NCBI GenBank assembly: GCA_016873435.1 | Contig: VGXF01000005.1 | Span: forward strand, 54,386-118,385 | Length of the DNA: 64,000 bases | Origin: Nitrospira sp. | GTDB lineage: Bacteria > Nitrospirota > Nitrospiria > Nitrospirales > Nitrospiraceae | Direction of reading: 5' to 3' | Shown: piece by piece, positions 28,056 through 40,283 of the stretch | Layout: every line of letters begins with the position of its first letter | Position numbering within the stretch: the stretch's first letter is position 1 | Program-made: the position numbers and the translations under genes | The notes under the pieces: generated by a model | The model's input: only the letters and a program-made list of their open reading frames with translations | The model's database searches: none | What the model was told of the DNA's origin: nothing

Positions 28056-29660
28056 TCAGGCCGGCTTCAACACACTCGGCGCGATAAACCCAGCCAGCGA
28101 CGACCCCGCAGTTGATTCGGGCTTGACGGCCAGCGCGGTTTTTCTTGTCTCGGCGCCCCGCACGCGGTGCATCTTCTCGCGCGTGTGGTACGGCACCAGT
28201 CCCTCCAGTACAGACGGCAGCTTGTCACAGGGGACATCTTCCATGATTTTCATAGCGAGCTTAGGATCAATTCCAGACCGGCCACCGACGAAGACGTCCA
28301 CCGCATCCACCACCTTGCCGTCAATCTTAGTTTTCTTCCCAAGCAGCCCAATGTCGGCCACTAGATGGTTGCCGCAGCCGGCCGGACAACCGGACCAGTG
28401 CATGGTGATGGGCTTGATTCCGCTACCCAGCTTCACCTCCAGCGCCTTGGCGGTTTCGACTGCCCGACTCTTGGTTTCGATCACGGCCAGGTTGCAGTAA
28501 TCGTTCCCAACACAACTGACAAGGCCTTTATGGATCGGCGCTGGGTTGTAAGTTAGCCGCTTAACCAGCGGCTCCTCAGTCAGGTCGCTCACCAGCCGGT
28601 CCACCACATTGGGAATGATGATCGCCTGTGCCGGCGAGAGACGGACATCGCCCGTACCATATTTTTCGGCCAGTGCCGCGACCGCCACCAGGTCCTTGGC
28701 CGTGATGCGCCCGACCACCACCTTGAGCCCCACATAGTTCATCCGCGGCTGCTTTTGCCGATAGATGCCGACGTGATCCTTTTCACCTGTCTTTCTCGCG
28801 TCGGTTCCTGCCCGAGCCAACGGATGCCCGACCTTTGCCTCCACCTCGCTACGAAAACGCGCAACGCCCCAGTCATCCAGCAAAAATGCCAGCCGTGCTG
28901 CCGTGCGTGTCTCGCGCGGACCGTGATCACGATAGAGCAGCATGATCGCTCGACAGACCTCGAGCGATTCTGATGGCAGGACAAAAATATCCAGCGGGCT
29001 GGCAATCCGATAGCCGCCCGATCCGAGCTTGCCACCGGCCAGCACGTTAAAACCAGTGATTTTCGCCTCGCCTTCTCCCTGATAAGCCGGCACGAGCGCC
29101 AGATCCTGCGTCTCCATATGGAGACAGTTGTCTAAGCAACCGGTCACCGCTATGTTCACCTTGCGAGGAAGATTCGTGTACTCGCGGTTCTCCAGAATCT
29201 CCTGCGTGATCGCCTGCACAACGGAGGTGGCGTCGAGCATCTCATCCGGTGTCAAGCCGGCTACCGGACAGGTCATGACGTTCCGGACATTGTCCATGCC
29301 GGTTTGCAGCGAGGTCAGCCCGACTTCTTCGAGCTTCGCAAAGATAGCCGGCACATGCTCAATGCGAATCTGACGAAGCTGTATCTGCTGACGCGTCGTC
29401 AGATCGAGAATGCCATTGCCATATTCTTGTGCAATGCCGGCCAGCGCGCGCAATTGATACGAACCGGTCTTCCCTCCAGAAATCCGCACGCGGATCATGA
29501 AATAGCCGGGCGTCAGATTGCGCAGGAATAGGCCGTACCACTTTAGCCGCTGAATGTCCTCTTCCGAGATGGACTCCCAGCCTGTCGTAGCGTACCCCGC
29601 GATGGACGCTTTCACATCCAGTCCATCACATTCGGTTTTGAGCGCTTCAATCTTGTTCAC
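28056..29660 (-). CDS. nirA: assimilatory ferredoxin-type nitrite reductase NirA
   Basis: Six-electron reduction of nitrite to ammonium with siroheme and a 4Fe-4S cluster. 534 residues with two ferritin-like half-domain repeats. The cluster ligands are Cys383, Cys389 (CVGNDYC) and Cys425, Cys429 (CPAGC), the C-x5-C and C-x3-C pattern of the family. Nitrite rather than sulfite reduction is inferred from the Amt, nirC and cynS neighbours. Starts 11 bases after amt. The C-terminus carries about 35 extra residues beyond the catalytic core. Confidence 0.88.
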   Translation of the reverse strand: MNKIEALKTECDGLDVKASIAGYATTGWESISEEDIQRLKWYGLFLRNLTPGYFMIRVRISGGKTGSYQLRALAGIAQEYGNGILDLTTRQQIQLRQIRIEHVPAIFAKLEEVGLTSLQTGMDNVRNVMTCPVAGLTPDEMLDATSVVQAITQEILENREYTNLPRKVNIAVTGCLDNCLHMETQDLALVPAYQGEGEAKITGFNVLAGGKLGSGGYRIASPLDIFVLPSESLEVCRAIMLLYRDHGPRETRTAARLAFLLDDWGVARFRSEVEAKVGHPLARAGTDARKTGEKDHVGIYRQKQPRMNYVGLKVVVGRITAKDLVAVAALAEKYGTGDVRLSPAQAIIIPNVVDRLVSDLTEEPLVKRLTYNPAPIHKGLVSCVGNDYCNLAVIETKSRAVETAKALEVKLGSGIKPITMHWSGCPAGCGNHLVADIGLLGKKTKIDGKVVDAVDVFVGGRSGIDPKLAMKIMEDVPCDKLPSVLEGLVPYHTREKMHRVRGAETRKTALAVKPESTAGSSLAGFIAPSVLKPA

Positions 29661-29671
29661 GGCGTTGCCTG

Positions 29672-30988
29672 TTACGAATAGGCCCGTTCGTTATGCTGAC
29701 TCAGATCCAAGCCCATGGATTCCTGCTCGGGTGCAACCCGAAGCCCCACGAACCGATCAATCAATTTCAGCAGCACCCAGGTCATGGCTCCAGAGAACAG
29801 GACCACTACAATGACCGCTACCGCCTGTACTATCAAAAAGTGTGTGTTACCGGCCAGCAGCCCATCTGCCCCCCCTGGATTGACCGCTTTGGATGCGAAC
29901 AACCCGGTCGCCAGTACGCCAAAGACACCGCCCACACCGTGAATGCCGACGACGTCCAGCGAGTCATCATAGCCCCACCGCCCCTTTTTAATGATTGCGA
30001 TGTAGGACAGCCCACCCGCCATCAGCCCGATCGCCATGGCGGCAAACGGCCCCACGTAGCCAGCGCTCGGCGTAACCATCGCAAGCCCGGCAATGACGCC
30101 GCTGGCCAGCCCCAATACAGTCGGCGTGCCGCGATGCACCCATTCAACCGTCATCCAGGCCAGCCCGGCCGTGACCGCGGCCGTATGCGTCGCAAGAAAA
30201 GCCACGACGGCAATTTGGTTGACTCCCAGGGCGCTCCCCGCGTTGAACCCGAACCAGCCGAACCAGACGAGCCCAGTTGCCAACATGACCATTGGTAGAT
30301 TGTGTGGCGCCATGTAGTCCACGCCGTAGCCATGCCGCTGGCCCAGCACGTAGGCACAGACCAGGGCGGCTGTTCCCGACGTCAGATGCACGACTACGCC
30401 ACCGGCAAAGTCCAGCGCGCCCCACTGACCAAGCCAGCCGCCACCCCACATCCAGTGCGCCACCGGGCAATACACCAAGACGAACCAGAGCCCTGAAAAA
30501 AGCATCATGGAGCCAAATTTTATCCGTTCGGCAAAAGCCCCGGTGATGAGCGCCGGCGTGATGGCCGCGAACATCATTTGGAAAATCATGAACACCTGAT
30601 GTGGAATCGTCGGCCCGTAGGACGAATGCGGCGAGAAGCCGACGTCGCGCAGGCCCGCCCATTCCAGTCCGCCGATCACACCCCATTTGTCGGGTCCGAA
30701 CGCCAGACTATAGCCAAATAGAATCCAAAGCACGCTGATCAGACACAGGATGGCAACACTGTGCATGATCGTGCCCAACACGTTCTTCCGGCGAACGAGA
30801 CCGCCGTAGAACAGCGCGAGTCCAGGCACGATCATCGTCAGCACCAGCGCCGAAGCAATCAGCACCCAGGCGGTGTCGGCAGCATCAACCTTGGGCATTG
30901 ATTCTGCACCTTGGGCCAGTGCATCACCGGCCATGGTAATGACGGCCACCGCTCCCGCCCCTCCTGGGGCTATCCAGTTCCGCCGCAT
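29672..30988 (-). CDS. amt: ammonium transporter Amt (cyanate/nitrite operon copy)
   Basis: 438 residues with 11 or so membrane segments and a cleavable-looking N-terminus. Amt signatures: DTAWVLIASALVLTMIVPGLALFYGG, DFAGGVVVHLTSG, and HNLPMVMLATGLVWFGWFGFNAGS. Start at 30988 chosen for GAGGAGG upstream; the longer frame overlaps nirC. In this operon it could retain ammonia released by cyanase and nitrite reductase. A second Amt lies in the nadE-glnA operon. Confidence 0.95.
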   Translation of the reverse strand: MRRNWIAPGGAGAVAVITMAGDALAQGAESMPKVDAADTAWVLIASALVLTMIVPGLALFYGGLVRRKNVLGTIMHSVAILCLISVLWILFGYSLAFGPDKWGVIGGLEWAGLRDVGFSPHSSYGPTIPHQVFMIFQMMFAAITPALITGAFAERIKFGSMMLFSGLWFVLVYCPVAHWMWGGGWLGQWGALDFAGGVVVHLTSGTAALVCAYVLGQRHGYGVDYMAPHNLPMVMLATGLVWFGWFGFNAGSALGVNQIAVVAFLATHTAAVTAGLAWMTVEWVHRGTPTVLGLASGVIAGLAMVTPSAGYVGPFAAMAIGLMAGGLSYIAIIKKGRWGYDDSLDVVGIHGVGGVFGVLATGLFASKAVNPGGADGLLAGNTHFLIVQAVAVIVVVLFSGAMTWVLLKLIDRFVGLRVAPEQESMGLDLSQHNERAYS

Positions 30989-31014
30989 CGTTTCCTCCTC
31001 GACTTGCCCCCCGC

Positions 31015-31824
31015 TCAGGCCTTCGCGTGACTCGGCGCAGGTCTGTGACTCACATAGATGGCTAGTCCGGTAAAAATCATACCGCCGAGTAGATTGCCCA
31101 GCGTCACCGGAATTTGATTCCACAGCCACCAGTCCGACACAGTCACATTGGCACCCATCATCATCCCCACTGGAATGACAAACATGTTCACGACCGTGTG
31201 TTCAAAACCCTGCGAAAAAAATAGGACCACCGGCCCCCACATAGCGATGATTTTTCCGGCCAGCGAGGTCGTGGCAAAGGCCATCACGACCGCAAGGCTC
31301 ACCAGCCAGTTGCAGAGAATGGCCTTGGTAAAGACCGCGATCATGCCGGCTGCCTGGAAGGCCGAATACCCCGTTGTTTTCTGCTCCGCCATTGCGACCA
31401 GCTTCTTGCCGATCGGCGACACGTCGCCGGACCAACTTGTCGTTAGTGCGATCGCCAGCAGCACGGCATAGAGTACGCTGCCCATCAGGTTACCGAGGAA
31501 GACCCACCCCCAGTTCTGAAAAACCCGACTGATCTTTGCGCCCTCCTTGCCCTCCATGGCGGCGACAGGTAGCAGCGCGAAACTTCCAGTGATCAACTCG
31601 GTGCCTAGCAGCACAACGAGACACAATCCGAACGGGAAAATCAGCGCACCTACGATCCACTGCCCCGTCTGCACGGCCGCCGTGACGGACATGCTCGTCG
31701 CCACCGCCAGGTAGGCCCCGGCCAGCATGCCCCGGACGACCAGTTGCTTCGCCGGTAAATTAACCTTAGCCGTTCCAACGGCCAGAATCTGACCCGCAAT
31801 TTCAGTCGGCTTCACGCAATCCAT
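31015..31824 (-). CDS. nirC: formate/nitrite transporter family channel (NirC-like)
   Basis: 269 residues of the FNT family with six membrane segments; the conserved LGTELITGSFALLP and NWLVSLAVVMAF stretches line the channel. Nitrite is the likely substrate given the nirA downstream and cynS upstream, but formate or cyanate-related anions cannot be excluded. AAGGAGG lies upstream of the start. Confidence 0.88.
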   Translation of the reverse strand: MDCVKPTEIAGQILAVGTAKVNLPAKQLVVRGMLAGAYLAVATSMSVTAAVQTGQWIVGALIFPFGLCLVVLLGTELITGSFALLPVAAMEGKEGAKISRVFQNWGWVFLGNLMGSVLYAVLLAIALTTSWSGDVSPIGKKLVAMAEQKTTGYSAFQAAGMIAVFTKAILCNWLVSLAVVMAFATTSLAGKIIAMWGPVVLFFSQGFEHTVVNMFVIPVGMMMGANVTVSDWWLWNQIPVTLGNLLGGMIFTGLAIYVSHRPAPSHAKA

Positions 31825-31848
31825 AACGCCTCCTTCTGATTAAGTGCG

Positions 31849-31877
31849 GGATGCCACCGGCCACGCCGGTGGCATCC
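31849..31877 (-). other. perfect 13-bp hairpin between cynS and nirC
   Basis: GGATGCCACCGGC and its complement flank a three-base loop, 13 bases after the cynS stop. No T-run follows. It may protect the cynS mRNA 3' end or attenuate read-through into nirC. Confidence 0.6.
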
Positions 31878-31890
31878 TGGATGTCGGTCG

Positions 31891-32340
31891 TCAGAACGTC
31901 TTGTATTCAAGCCACTTGCCGTTGAGTGTGATCTTGCAGCGGGCCTCACCCTGGCTGCCCGTCACCTTTTCCATGTCGAGTGTAAAATCAATGGCGCTCA
32001 TAATGCCGTCGCCAAACATCTCGTTGGCCATCTCGCGCATTGGATCGCCGTAAACGCCGATAATTTCTAACAACCGGTACTTGAATGGATCCGTGGTGAT
32101 GGGGAAATCCGTCCGCACCGGAAATTTGCTCAACGACGCCGTCGTGTCCCTGTCGAGATCGAGCAGGGTGCCGATTTTCTGTGCTTCCTGCGGCGGCAGT
32201 TTGTGGTTGCCGGACAGGGCCGCCGCGACAAAGGTCGGATTGCGGCCTACCGCCTTGGCCAGCTCGGCGATCGTGACTTTTTTCTCTAATCGCTTCGCCT
32301 TGATGATGTCGCTTGCGGCTTTCTTTCCGTTCTCGTTCAT
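31891..32340 (-). CDS. cynS: cyanate hydratase (cyanase) CynS
   Basis: Converts cyanate plus bicarbonate to ammonia and CO2. From the ATG at 32340 (AGGAGG upstream) the protein has 149 residues, the typical cyanase length. An N-terminal helix-turn-helix-like domain (VTIAELAKAVGRNPTFVAAAL) is followed by the catalytic C-terminus with Arg89, Glu92 and Ser115 in KYRLLEIIG and GDGIMSAIDF, the known active-site trio. A longer frame upstream reads through the attenuator region and is not coding. First gene of the operon with nirC-amt-nirA. Confidence 0.96.
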   Translation of the reverse strand: MNENGKKAASDIIKAKRLEKKVTIAELAKAVGRNPTFVAAALSGNHKLPPQEAQKIGTLLDLDRDTTASLSKFPVRTDFPITTDPFKYRLLEIIGVYGDPMREMANEMFGDGIMSAIDFTLDMEKVTGSQGEARCKITLNGKWLEYKTF

Positions 32341-32416
32341 CCCGCCCTCCTGGTTGATGTGCCTGCCGGCACGGTTGACTGCCCTTGCTGACGTTGACTC
32401 GCTCTGCTGTGTGCGC

Positions 32417-32512
32417 AAAAAAAACGTCCCCACTCCCACACGGGAATGAGGACGTCTTTGTCCTACTTGCCGAGTGCGCACGCACCACCCGGCCCGAGAC
32501 GGCACCGTCTCG
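32417..32512 (-). promoter_or_regulatory. ANTAR-type attenuator B in the cynS leader
   Basis: Three elements in order on the minus strand: hairpin P1 CGAGAC/GTCTCG (32495-32512, loop GGTGCC); hairpin P2 AGGAC/GTCCT (32449-32464) with six-base loop AAAGAC, having A1 and G4 as in ANTAR targets; and a terminator (32417-32456) whose left arm overlaps P2 and which ends in eight Ts. Forming P2 excludes the terminator. P1 lacks the A1 loop base. Confidence 0.6.
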
Positions 32513-32527
32513 TTATACAAATAAAAT

Positions 32528-32612
32528 GGCGTCCGCCACTCTTTTCAGAATGACGGACGCCTTTGTCCGTTTCGTCTTGAAGTTGCGTGTTAGGCGCCTT
32601 TGCCTTAACACG
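32528..32612 (-). promoter_or_regulatory. ANTAR-type attenuator A in the cynS leader
   Basis: P1 at 32586-32612 is a stem CGTGTTA/TAACACG extended by GGC/GCC with six-base loop AAAGGC. P2 at 32554-32569 is CGGAC/GTCCG with the same loop AAAGGC. Both loops have A1 and G4. A terminator-like hairpin at 32528-32561 (GGCGTCCG ... CGGACGCC then ATTTTATTTG) overlaps P2, so P2 and terminator are mutually exclusive. The linker between P1 and P2 is 16 bases. Confidence 0.65.
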
Positions 32613-32623
32613 TAACCAGGTGA

Positions 32624-32652
32624 ACTATAGCATGCCTCTCGCTCACCGTCAA
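32624..32652 (-). promoter_or_regulatory. sigma70-type promoter of the cynS operon
   Basis: TTGACG at 32647-32652 and TATAGT at 32624-32629, spacer 17. Expected start near 32617, giving a leader of about 277 bases with two attenuators before cynS. A run of seven Ts at 32662-32668 after glnA has no clear hairpin, so glnA transcripts could also read in. Confidence 0.75.
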
Positions 32653-32678
32653 CCCATCCGAAAAAAATCCCAACCGGT

Positions 32679-34088
32679 CTAGACGTCGTAGTACAGGAAG
32701 AACTCGTACGGATGCGGCCGTAACCGGATCGCATCCACTTCCTTCGACCGCTTGTAACCGATCCAGGCCTCGATCAGATCCTCCGTGAACACACCCCCCT
32801 TGAGAAGGAACTGATGGTCCTTCTCGAGGTTCTTGAGCGCGTCGTCGAGGCTCCCCGGCATGGTCGGCACCCGGGCCGCTTCGCGAGCCTCCAGATCGTA
32901 GAGGTCCTTCTCCATCGGCTCTCCCGGATCGATCTTATTCTGGATGCCGTCCAGTCCGGCCATCAGCATGGCCGCGAAGGCCAGGTACGGGTTCGTGGAC
33001 GGATCCGGGAAACGCACCTCGATTCGCTTCGCCTTAGGGCTCGGCGAATACATCGGGATGCGGATGCCGGCCGAGCGGTTGCGGCTCGAGTAGGCCAGCA
33101 TCACCGGCGCCTCGAAGCCCGGGGTCAGCCGCTTGTACGAGTTGACCGTCGGATTGGTGATCGCCGCCAGTGCCGGTGCGTGCTTTAGAATACCGCCGAT
33201 GTAATAGAGACACATCTGCGACATGCCGGCATATTCTTTCCCGGCAAACAGCGGCTTGCCCTCCTTCCAGATACTCTGATGCGTATGCATGCCGGACCCG
33301 TTGTCACCAAACAACGGCTTCGGCATGAAGGTCACGGTCTTGTGATGACGCCGGGCCACGTTCTTAACGATGTACTTATACATCATCATCTTGTCAGCCA
33401 TGACGACCAGCGAATCGAACCGAAGGTCGATTTCGGCCTGCCCTGCCGTCGCCACCTCGTGGTGATGCTTCTCGACAGCAATACCCGCCTTCTGCATCTC
33501 CAGTACCATTTCGCTACGGATGTCCTGCTGCGTGTCCGTCGGCGGCACCGGGAAGTAGCCCTCCTTGTGCCGAATTTTGTTGCCGAGGTTGACGCCCTCT
33601 TGGCCCGCGTTCCAGATCCCCTCCTCGGAATCCAGGAAGTAGTAGCCGCTGTGGCTCGTCTGGTCGAACCGGGCGTGGTCGAAGATGAAGAATTCGGCTT
33701 CCGGGCCCCAGTAGGAGATGTCGCCGATCTTCGTCCTCTTAAGATATTTCTCCGCCTTCTGCGCGATGAAGCGCGGGTCACGCTCGTAGATCTCGCGCGT
33801 GATCGGATCCATCACGTTACCGACCAGGCTCAGCGTCGGCACAGCCGTGAAGGGGTCCATACACGCTGTAGCCGGATCCGGCACGACCAGCATGTCGCTG
33901 TTATTGATCGCCTTCCAGCCGCGGATGGACGAGCCGTCCAGGCCGGAGCCATCCTTGAAGGTACCTTCGTTGAGTTCTTCGATCGGGATCGTGAAATGCT
34001 GCCAGGTGCCCGGCAAATCCACGAATTTCAGGTCGACGACCTGTGCCTTGTTTTTGTTTGCGTACTCGAGTACCTCACGCGGAGTCAT
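32679..34088 (-). CDS. glnA: type I glutamine synthetase GlnA
   Basis: ATP-dependent synthesis of glutamine from glutamate and ammonium; dodecamer in the cytoplasm. 469 residues, as in enterobacterial GS-I-beta. Signatures: DGSSIRGW, the metal/ATP site [16 protein letters not shown], and NRSAGIRIP. The adenylylation tyrosine is Tyr397 in KDLYDLE, the same number as in E. coli, so it should be a substrate for the GlnE pair encoded in this window. AAGGAGGAGG precedes the ATG; 48 bases separate it from glnD. Confidence 0.98.
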   Translation of the reverse strand: MTPREVLEYANKNKAQVVDLKFVDLPGTWQHFTIPIEELNEGTFKDGSGLDGSSIRGWKAINNSDMLVVPDPATACMDPFTAVPTLSLVGNVMDPITREIYERDPRFIAQKAEKYLKRTKIGDISYWGPEAEFFIFDHARFDQTSHSGYYFLDSEEGIWNAGQEGVNLGNKIRHKEGYFPVPPTDTQQDIRSEMVLEMQKAGIAVEKHHHEVATAGQAEIDLRFDSLVVMADKMMMYKYIVKNVARRHHKTVTFMPKPLFGDNGSGMHTHQSIWKEGKPLFAGKEYAGMSQMCLYYIGGILKHAPALAAITNPTVNSYKRLTPGFEAPVMLAYSSRNRSAGIRIPMYSPSPKAKRIEVRFPDPSTNPYLAFAAMLMAGLDGIQNKIDPGEPMEKDLYDLEAREAARVPTMPGSLDDALKNLEKDHQFLLKGGVFTEDLIEAWIGYKRSKEVDAIRLRPHPYEFFLYYDV

Positions 34089-34136
34089 CCCTACCTCCTC
34101 CTTTTCAAGCAGCCCGATTAAAAATTGATAATGGCG

Positions 34137-37159
<3,023 letters not shown>

Positions 37160-37165
37160 TCAGGC

Positions 37166-38485
37166 TTACGAGTACGCACGCTCATTGTGCTGGCTGAGAT
37201 CCAATCCCGTAGCCTCTTCCTCTGGTGACACACGGAGCTTGATCATGCCATCCAACACTTTCAGAATTATGTAGGTGCCGACAAAAGCAAAGACGGCTGC
37301 CACGACGGCAGCCAGCATCTGCGTGCCGATCTGTCCCGGATTGCCGAAAAACAACCCATTGGGACCGGCCGGATTGACGGCGCTCGACGCGAACAGACCG
37401 ACACCTACCATGCCGACTACCCCTCCGACAGCGTGCAATCCCACAACATCCAACGTGTCATCATAGCCAAACTTGCCCTTCCAGACAATGGCCAGATAGG
37501 CGAGCGGTCCAGCAGTGGCACCGATCAGCGCTGCCGACATCGGCCCAAGAAATCCTGCGCCAGCCGTGACAGAGGCCATCCCGGCAACTGCTCCGCTAGC
37601 CACCCCCAGCACAGTCGGCTTGCCCCGATGCGACCATTCGACGGCCATCCATGAAAGGGCTGACGCTGCCGCAGCAATGTGTGTAGCAACCACGGCCCCG
37701 GCCGCCACGCTGTTGGCGCCCCGCGCGCTGCCGCCGTTGAATCCAAACCAGCCGAACCAGAGCAGCCCCGTGCCAGCCAGCACCAAAGGAAGATTGTGCG
37801 GTGCCATATAATCCGTCCGCCAACCGCGCCGTTTGCCCACGACAAGCGCGCAGGCCAGCGCCGAGGCACCCGAACTCAGATGGACGACCGTGCCGCCGGC
37901 AAAATCCACCGCGCCGAGCTTGCTGAGCCATCCTCCGCCCCACATCCAATGCGCAAGCGGTGCATACACAACCAGTGACCAAGCCATCACAAACCAGATC
38001 AGCGCGCTGAACCGAATTCGTTCCGCAACGGCGCCGACGATCAGCGCCGACGTGAAGGCCGCAAAGAATAATTGAAAGATCATGAACGCCAGGTGCGGCA
38101 CGGTCGGCGCATAGGCAGCATGCGGCGCCGTACTGACGCCGCTGAGAAAGGCCCAGTCCAGCCCGCCGATGACGCCCCCCTTGTCCGGCGCGAAGACAAG
38201 GCTGTACCCGCACAGCACCCAGAGCAGGCTCACCACGCACAGAGTCAAAAAGCTGTGCATCATAGTGCCCAGCACGTTTTTGCTCCGCACCATACCCCCG
38301 TAGAACAGTGCCAGCCCTGGCACGACCATTGCCACAACCAGCGCCGAGGCCGTTAGCATCCAGGCCGTGTCGCCGCTGTCAATGCGAGGGGCTGCCACCA
38401 CATTCTCCGCCCAGGCGGACGTACTTCCGGACAACAGAACTACCACCCACGTCGCATGCATCGCTCGTGTCCATATCACGTTCAT
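37166..38485 (-). CDS. amt: ammonium transporter Amt (PII-linked copy)
   Basis: 439 residues with signal-like N-terminus (MNVIWTRAMHATWVVVLLSG) and about 11 membrane segments. Amt motifs DTAWMLTASALVVAMVVPGLALFYGG and DFAGGTVVHLSSG are close to those of the other copy, and both end in ATGLDLSQHNERAYS-like tails (here EEATGLDLSQHNERAYS). Next to glnK, so it is probably the copy blocked by PII. Confidence 0.96.
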   Translation of the reverse strand: MNVIWTRAMHATWVVVLLSGSTSAWAENVVAAPRIDSGDTAWMLTASALVVAMVVPGLALFYGGMVRSKNVLGTMMHSFLTLCVVSLLWVLCGYSLVFAPDKGGVIGGLDWAFLSGVSTAPHAAYAPTVPHLAFMIFQLFFAAFTSALIVGAVAERIRFSALIWFVMAWSLVVYAPLAHWMWGGGWLSKLGAVDFAGGTVVHLSSGASALACALVVGKRRGWRTDYMAPHNLPLVLAGTGLLWFGWFGFNGGSARGANSVAAGAVVATHIAAAASALSWMAVEWSHRGKPTVLGVASGAVAGMASVTAGAGFLGPMSAALIGATAGPLAYLAIVWKGKFGYDDTLDVVGLHAVGGVVGMVGVGLFASSAVNPAGPNGLFFGNPGQIGTQMLAAVVAAVFAFVGTYIILKVLDGMIKLRVSPEEEATGLDLSQHNERAYS

Positions 38486-38503
38486 TATGCTGCCTCCTGA
38501 CGG

Positions 38504-40279
38504 TCAGATGTTGCGGTACCGGTTAGTAATCGGCATCCGGCGATCCTTACCAAACGCCCGATGCGTAATCTTGATACCAACCGGCGCCTGGCGGCGTTTG
38601 TATTCGCTCCGGTCCACCATCGTGATGACCCGCGCCACCGTCTCACGGTCGAATCCCATTTCGACAATTTCGTCCGGCGCCCGATCCTCCTCCACGTAAG
38701 CCTTGAGGATCGGATCGAGGATCGCGTAGGGCGGTAGCGTATCCTCGTCTGTCTGATTCGGCTTCAGCTCAGCCGTCGGAGCCCGATCGAAAATCCGTTT
38801 GGGAATGACCGGCTCGCGGCCCCGCTTGTTGCGCAGCCGCGCCAGCTCATAGACCATTGTCTTCGGTACATCCTTGATGACGGCGAACCCGCCGGCCATG
38901 TCGCCGTAGAGCGTAGCATAGCCGACGCTCATCTCACTTTTATTCCCGGTCGTTAGGACCAAATGCCCGAACTTGTTGGAGAAGGCCATAAGAAGATTAC
39001 CGCGAATCCGGGCCTGAAGATTTTCCTCTGTACTATCAGGCGGGCGACCAGCAAAGGCCGGTGCCAACTCCCGATTGTAGGTTTCGAACGTCTTCGTGAT
39101 TGGGATGGTCTGAACGGAAATGTGCAGACGCCGCCCCAGTTCCTTGGTATCCTCCCCACTCTCCCGCGACGTGTAGGGCGAGGGCATGAAGAGGCCCATA
39201 ACATTGTGTGCCCCCAGCGCATCCACGGCTACGGCTGCCGTAAGGGCCGAATCGATGCCCCCACTTAAACCAATGACGACCTGCTTAAATCCGTTCTTAC
39301 CCACGTAGTCCTGAACGCCCAGGACCAGCGCGCGATAGACTTCCTCCAGCGGATCCAACGGAGCCGCACTGACCGGCACCAGCCGCGCGCGCCTTACACC
39401 GTGCAGCGCACCCGACACCACCACACGCTCGACACTCACCCGCGACCGCCCCGCCAGTTTTTTCCGACCATGCGCGAGCCTGGCCCGTGCCGCCGCGACA
39501 ATATTGAGATCGGTGACCAGCAGATCTTCCTCGAATGCCTTCCCGAGAATAATCACCTCGCCCGCCTGGTCGAGCACAAGGCTGTTGCCATCGAACACGA
39601 GTTCGTCCTGCCCGCCGACCATGTTCGTGTAGGACACGATGACACCGTTTTCCCGTGCGCGGGTGGCCAGCATCTGCTCGCGCAAGCGGCTCTTCCCCAC
39701 GTGAAACGGCGAAGCATTGATGTTCACAATCACTTCTGCGCCAGCCATTGACTGCGTCCGCGTCGGTCCCTCCGGGTACCAGATGTCCTCGCAAATGTTC
39801 ACCCCGAAGGTAACGCCGCCCAGCACCACTACGGGAATCCGTCCGCCCGGATGGAAATAGCGGCTTTCATCGAAGACGCCGTAGTTCGGCAGATAGCGTT
39901 TGGCATAGGTGGCCACGATCCGTCCGCCGGCAATCACTACCGCTGCATTGGACAACTCGTGCCGGCCGGCCGCAACCACCGTGGGGCGATCCGTCTGCGT
40001 ATCCGACAACGCATCATCTCCGACATATCCAACGACAACAGCCAGTCCGCGGCTCTGGCGGACAATCTCTTGTAACGCCCGCCGGTTCTCAGCCAGAAAT
40101 CGGGGCTTCAACAGGAGATCCTCCGGCGGATAGCCGGTGATGGCCAATTCGGGAAAAGCCACCAGGTCGGCACCAGCCTTCTTTGCTTCCCGCAGCCAGG
40201 CAGTGATCTTTCGGACGTTCCCGTCCAAGTCACCAACCGTCGGGTTCATCTGGGCCATGGCAAGACGAAATGGTCGCAT
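38504..40279 (-). CDS. nadE: glutamine-dependent NAD+ synthetase NadE
   Basis: Last step of NAD synthesis using glutamine as ammonia donor. 591 residues: an N-terminal nitrilase-type glutaminase (FPELAITGYPPEDLL, nucleophile in VNICEDIWYPEG) and a C-terminal synthetase with the PP-loop VIGLSGGIDSALTA. First gene of the operon with amt, glnK, glnD and glnA, an unusual place that ties NAD synthesis to nitrogen control. The ATG follows directly on the U-tract of the leader terminator; the nearest Shine-Dalgarno, GAGGG, is in that terminator's 3' arm. Confidence 0.95.
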   Translation of the reverse strand: MRPFRLAMAQMNPTVGDLDGNVRKITAWLREAKKAGADLVAFPELAITGYPPEDLLLKPRFLAENRRALQEIVRQSRGLAVVVGYVGDDALSDTQTDRPTVVAAGRHELSNAAVVIAGGRIVATYAKRYLPNYGVFDESRYFHPGGRIPVVVLGGVTFGVNICEDIWYPEGPTRTQSMAGAEVIVNINASPFHVGKSRLREQMLATRARENGVIVSYTNMVGGQDELVFDGNSLVLDQAGEVIILGKAFEEDLLVTDLNIVAAARARLAHGRKKLAGRSRVSVERVVVSGALHGVRRARLVPVSAAPLDPLEEVYRALVLGVQDYVGKNGFKQVVIGLSGGIDSALTAAVAVDALGAHNVMGLFMPSPYTSRESGEDTKELGRRLHISVQTIPITKTFETYNRELAPAFAGRPPDSTEENLQARIRGNLLMAFSNKFGHLVLTTGNKSEMSVGYATLYGDMAGGFAVIKDVPKTMVYELARLRNKRGREPVIPKRIFDRAPTAELKPNQTDEDTLPPYAILDPILKAYVEEDRAPDEIVEMGFDRETVARVITMVDRSEYKRRQAPVGIKITHRAFGKDRRMPITNRYRNI

Positions 40280-40283
40280 AGAT

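Noticed and set aside
32417-32612. cynS leader as a guanidine-II or glutamine riboswitch
   Set aside because: Tandem small hairpins recall guanidine-II, but the loops lack ACGR and the conserved glutamine-riboswitch bases are absent. Overlap of each second hairpin with a terminator arm fits ANTAR targets better.
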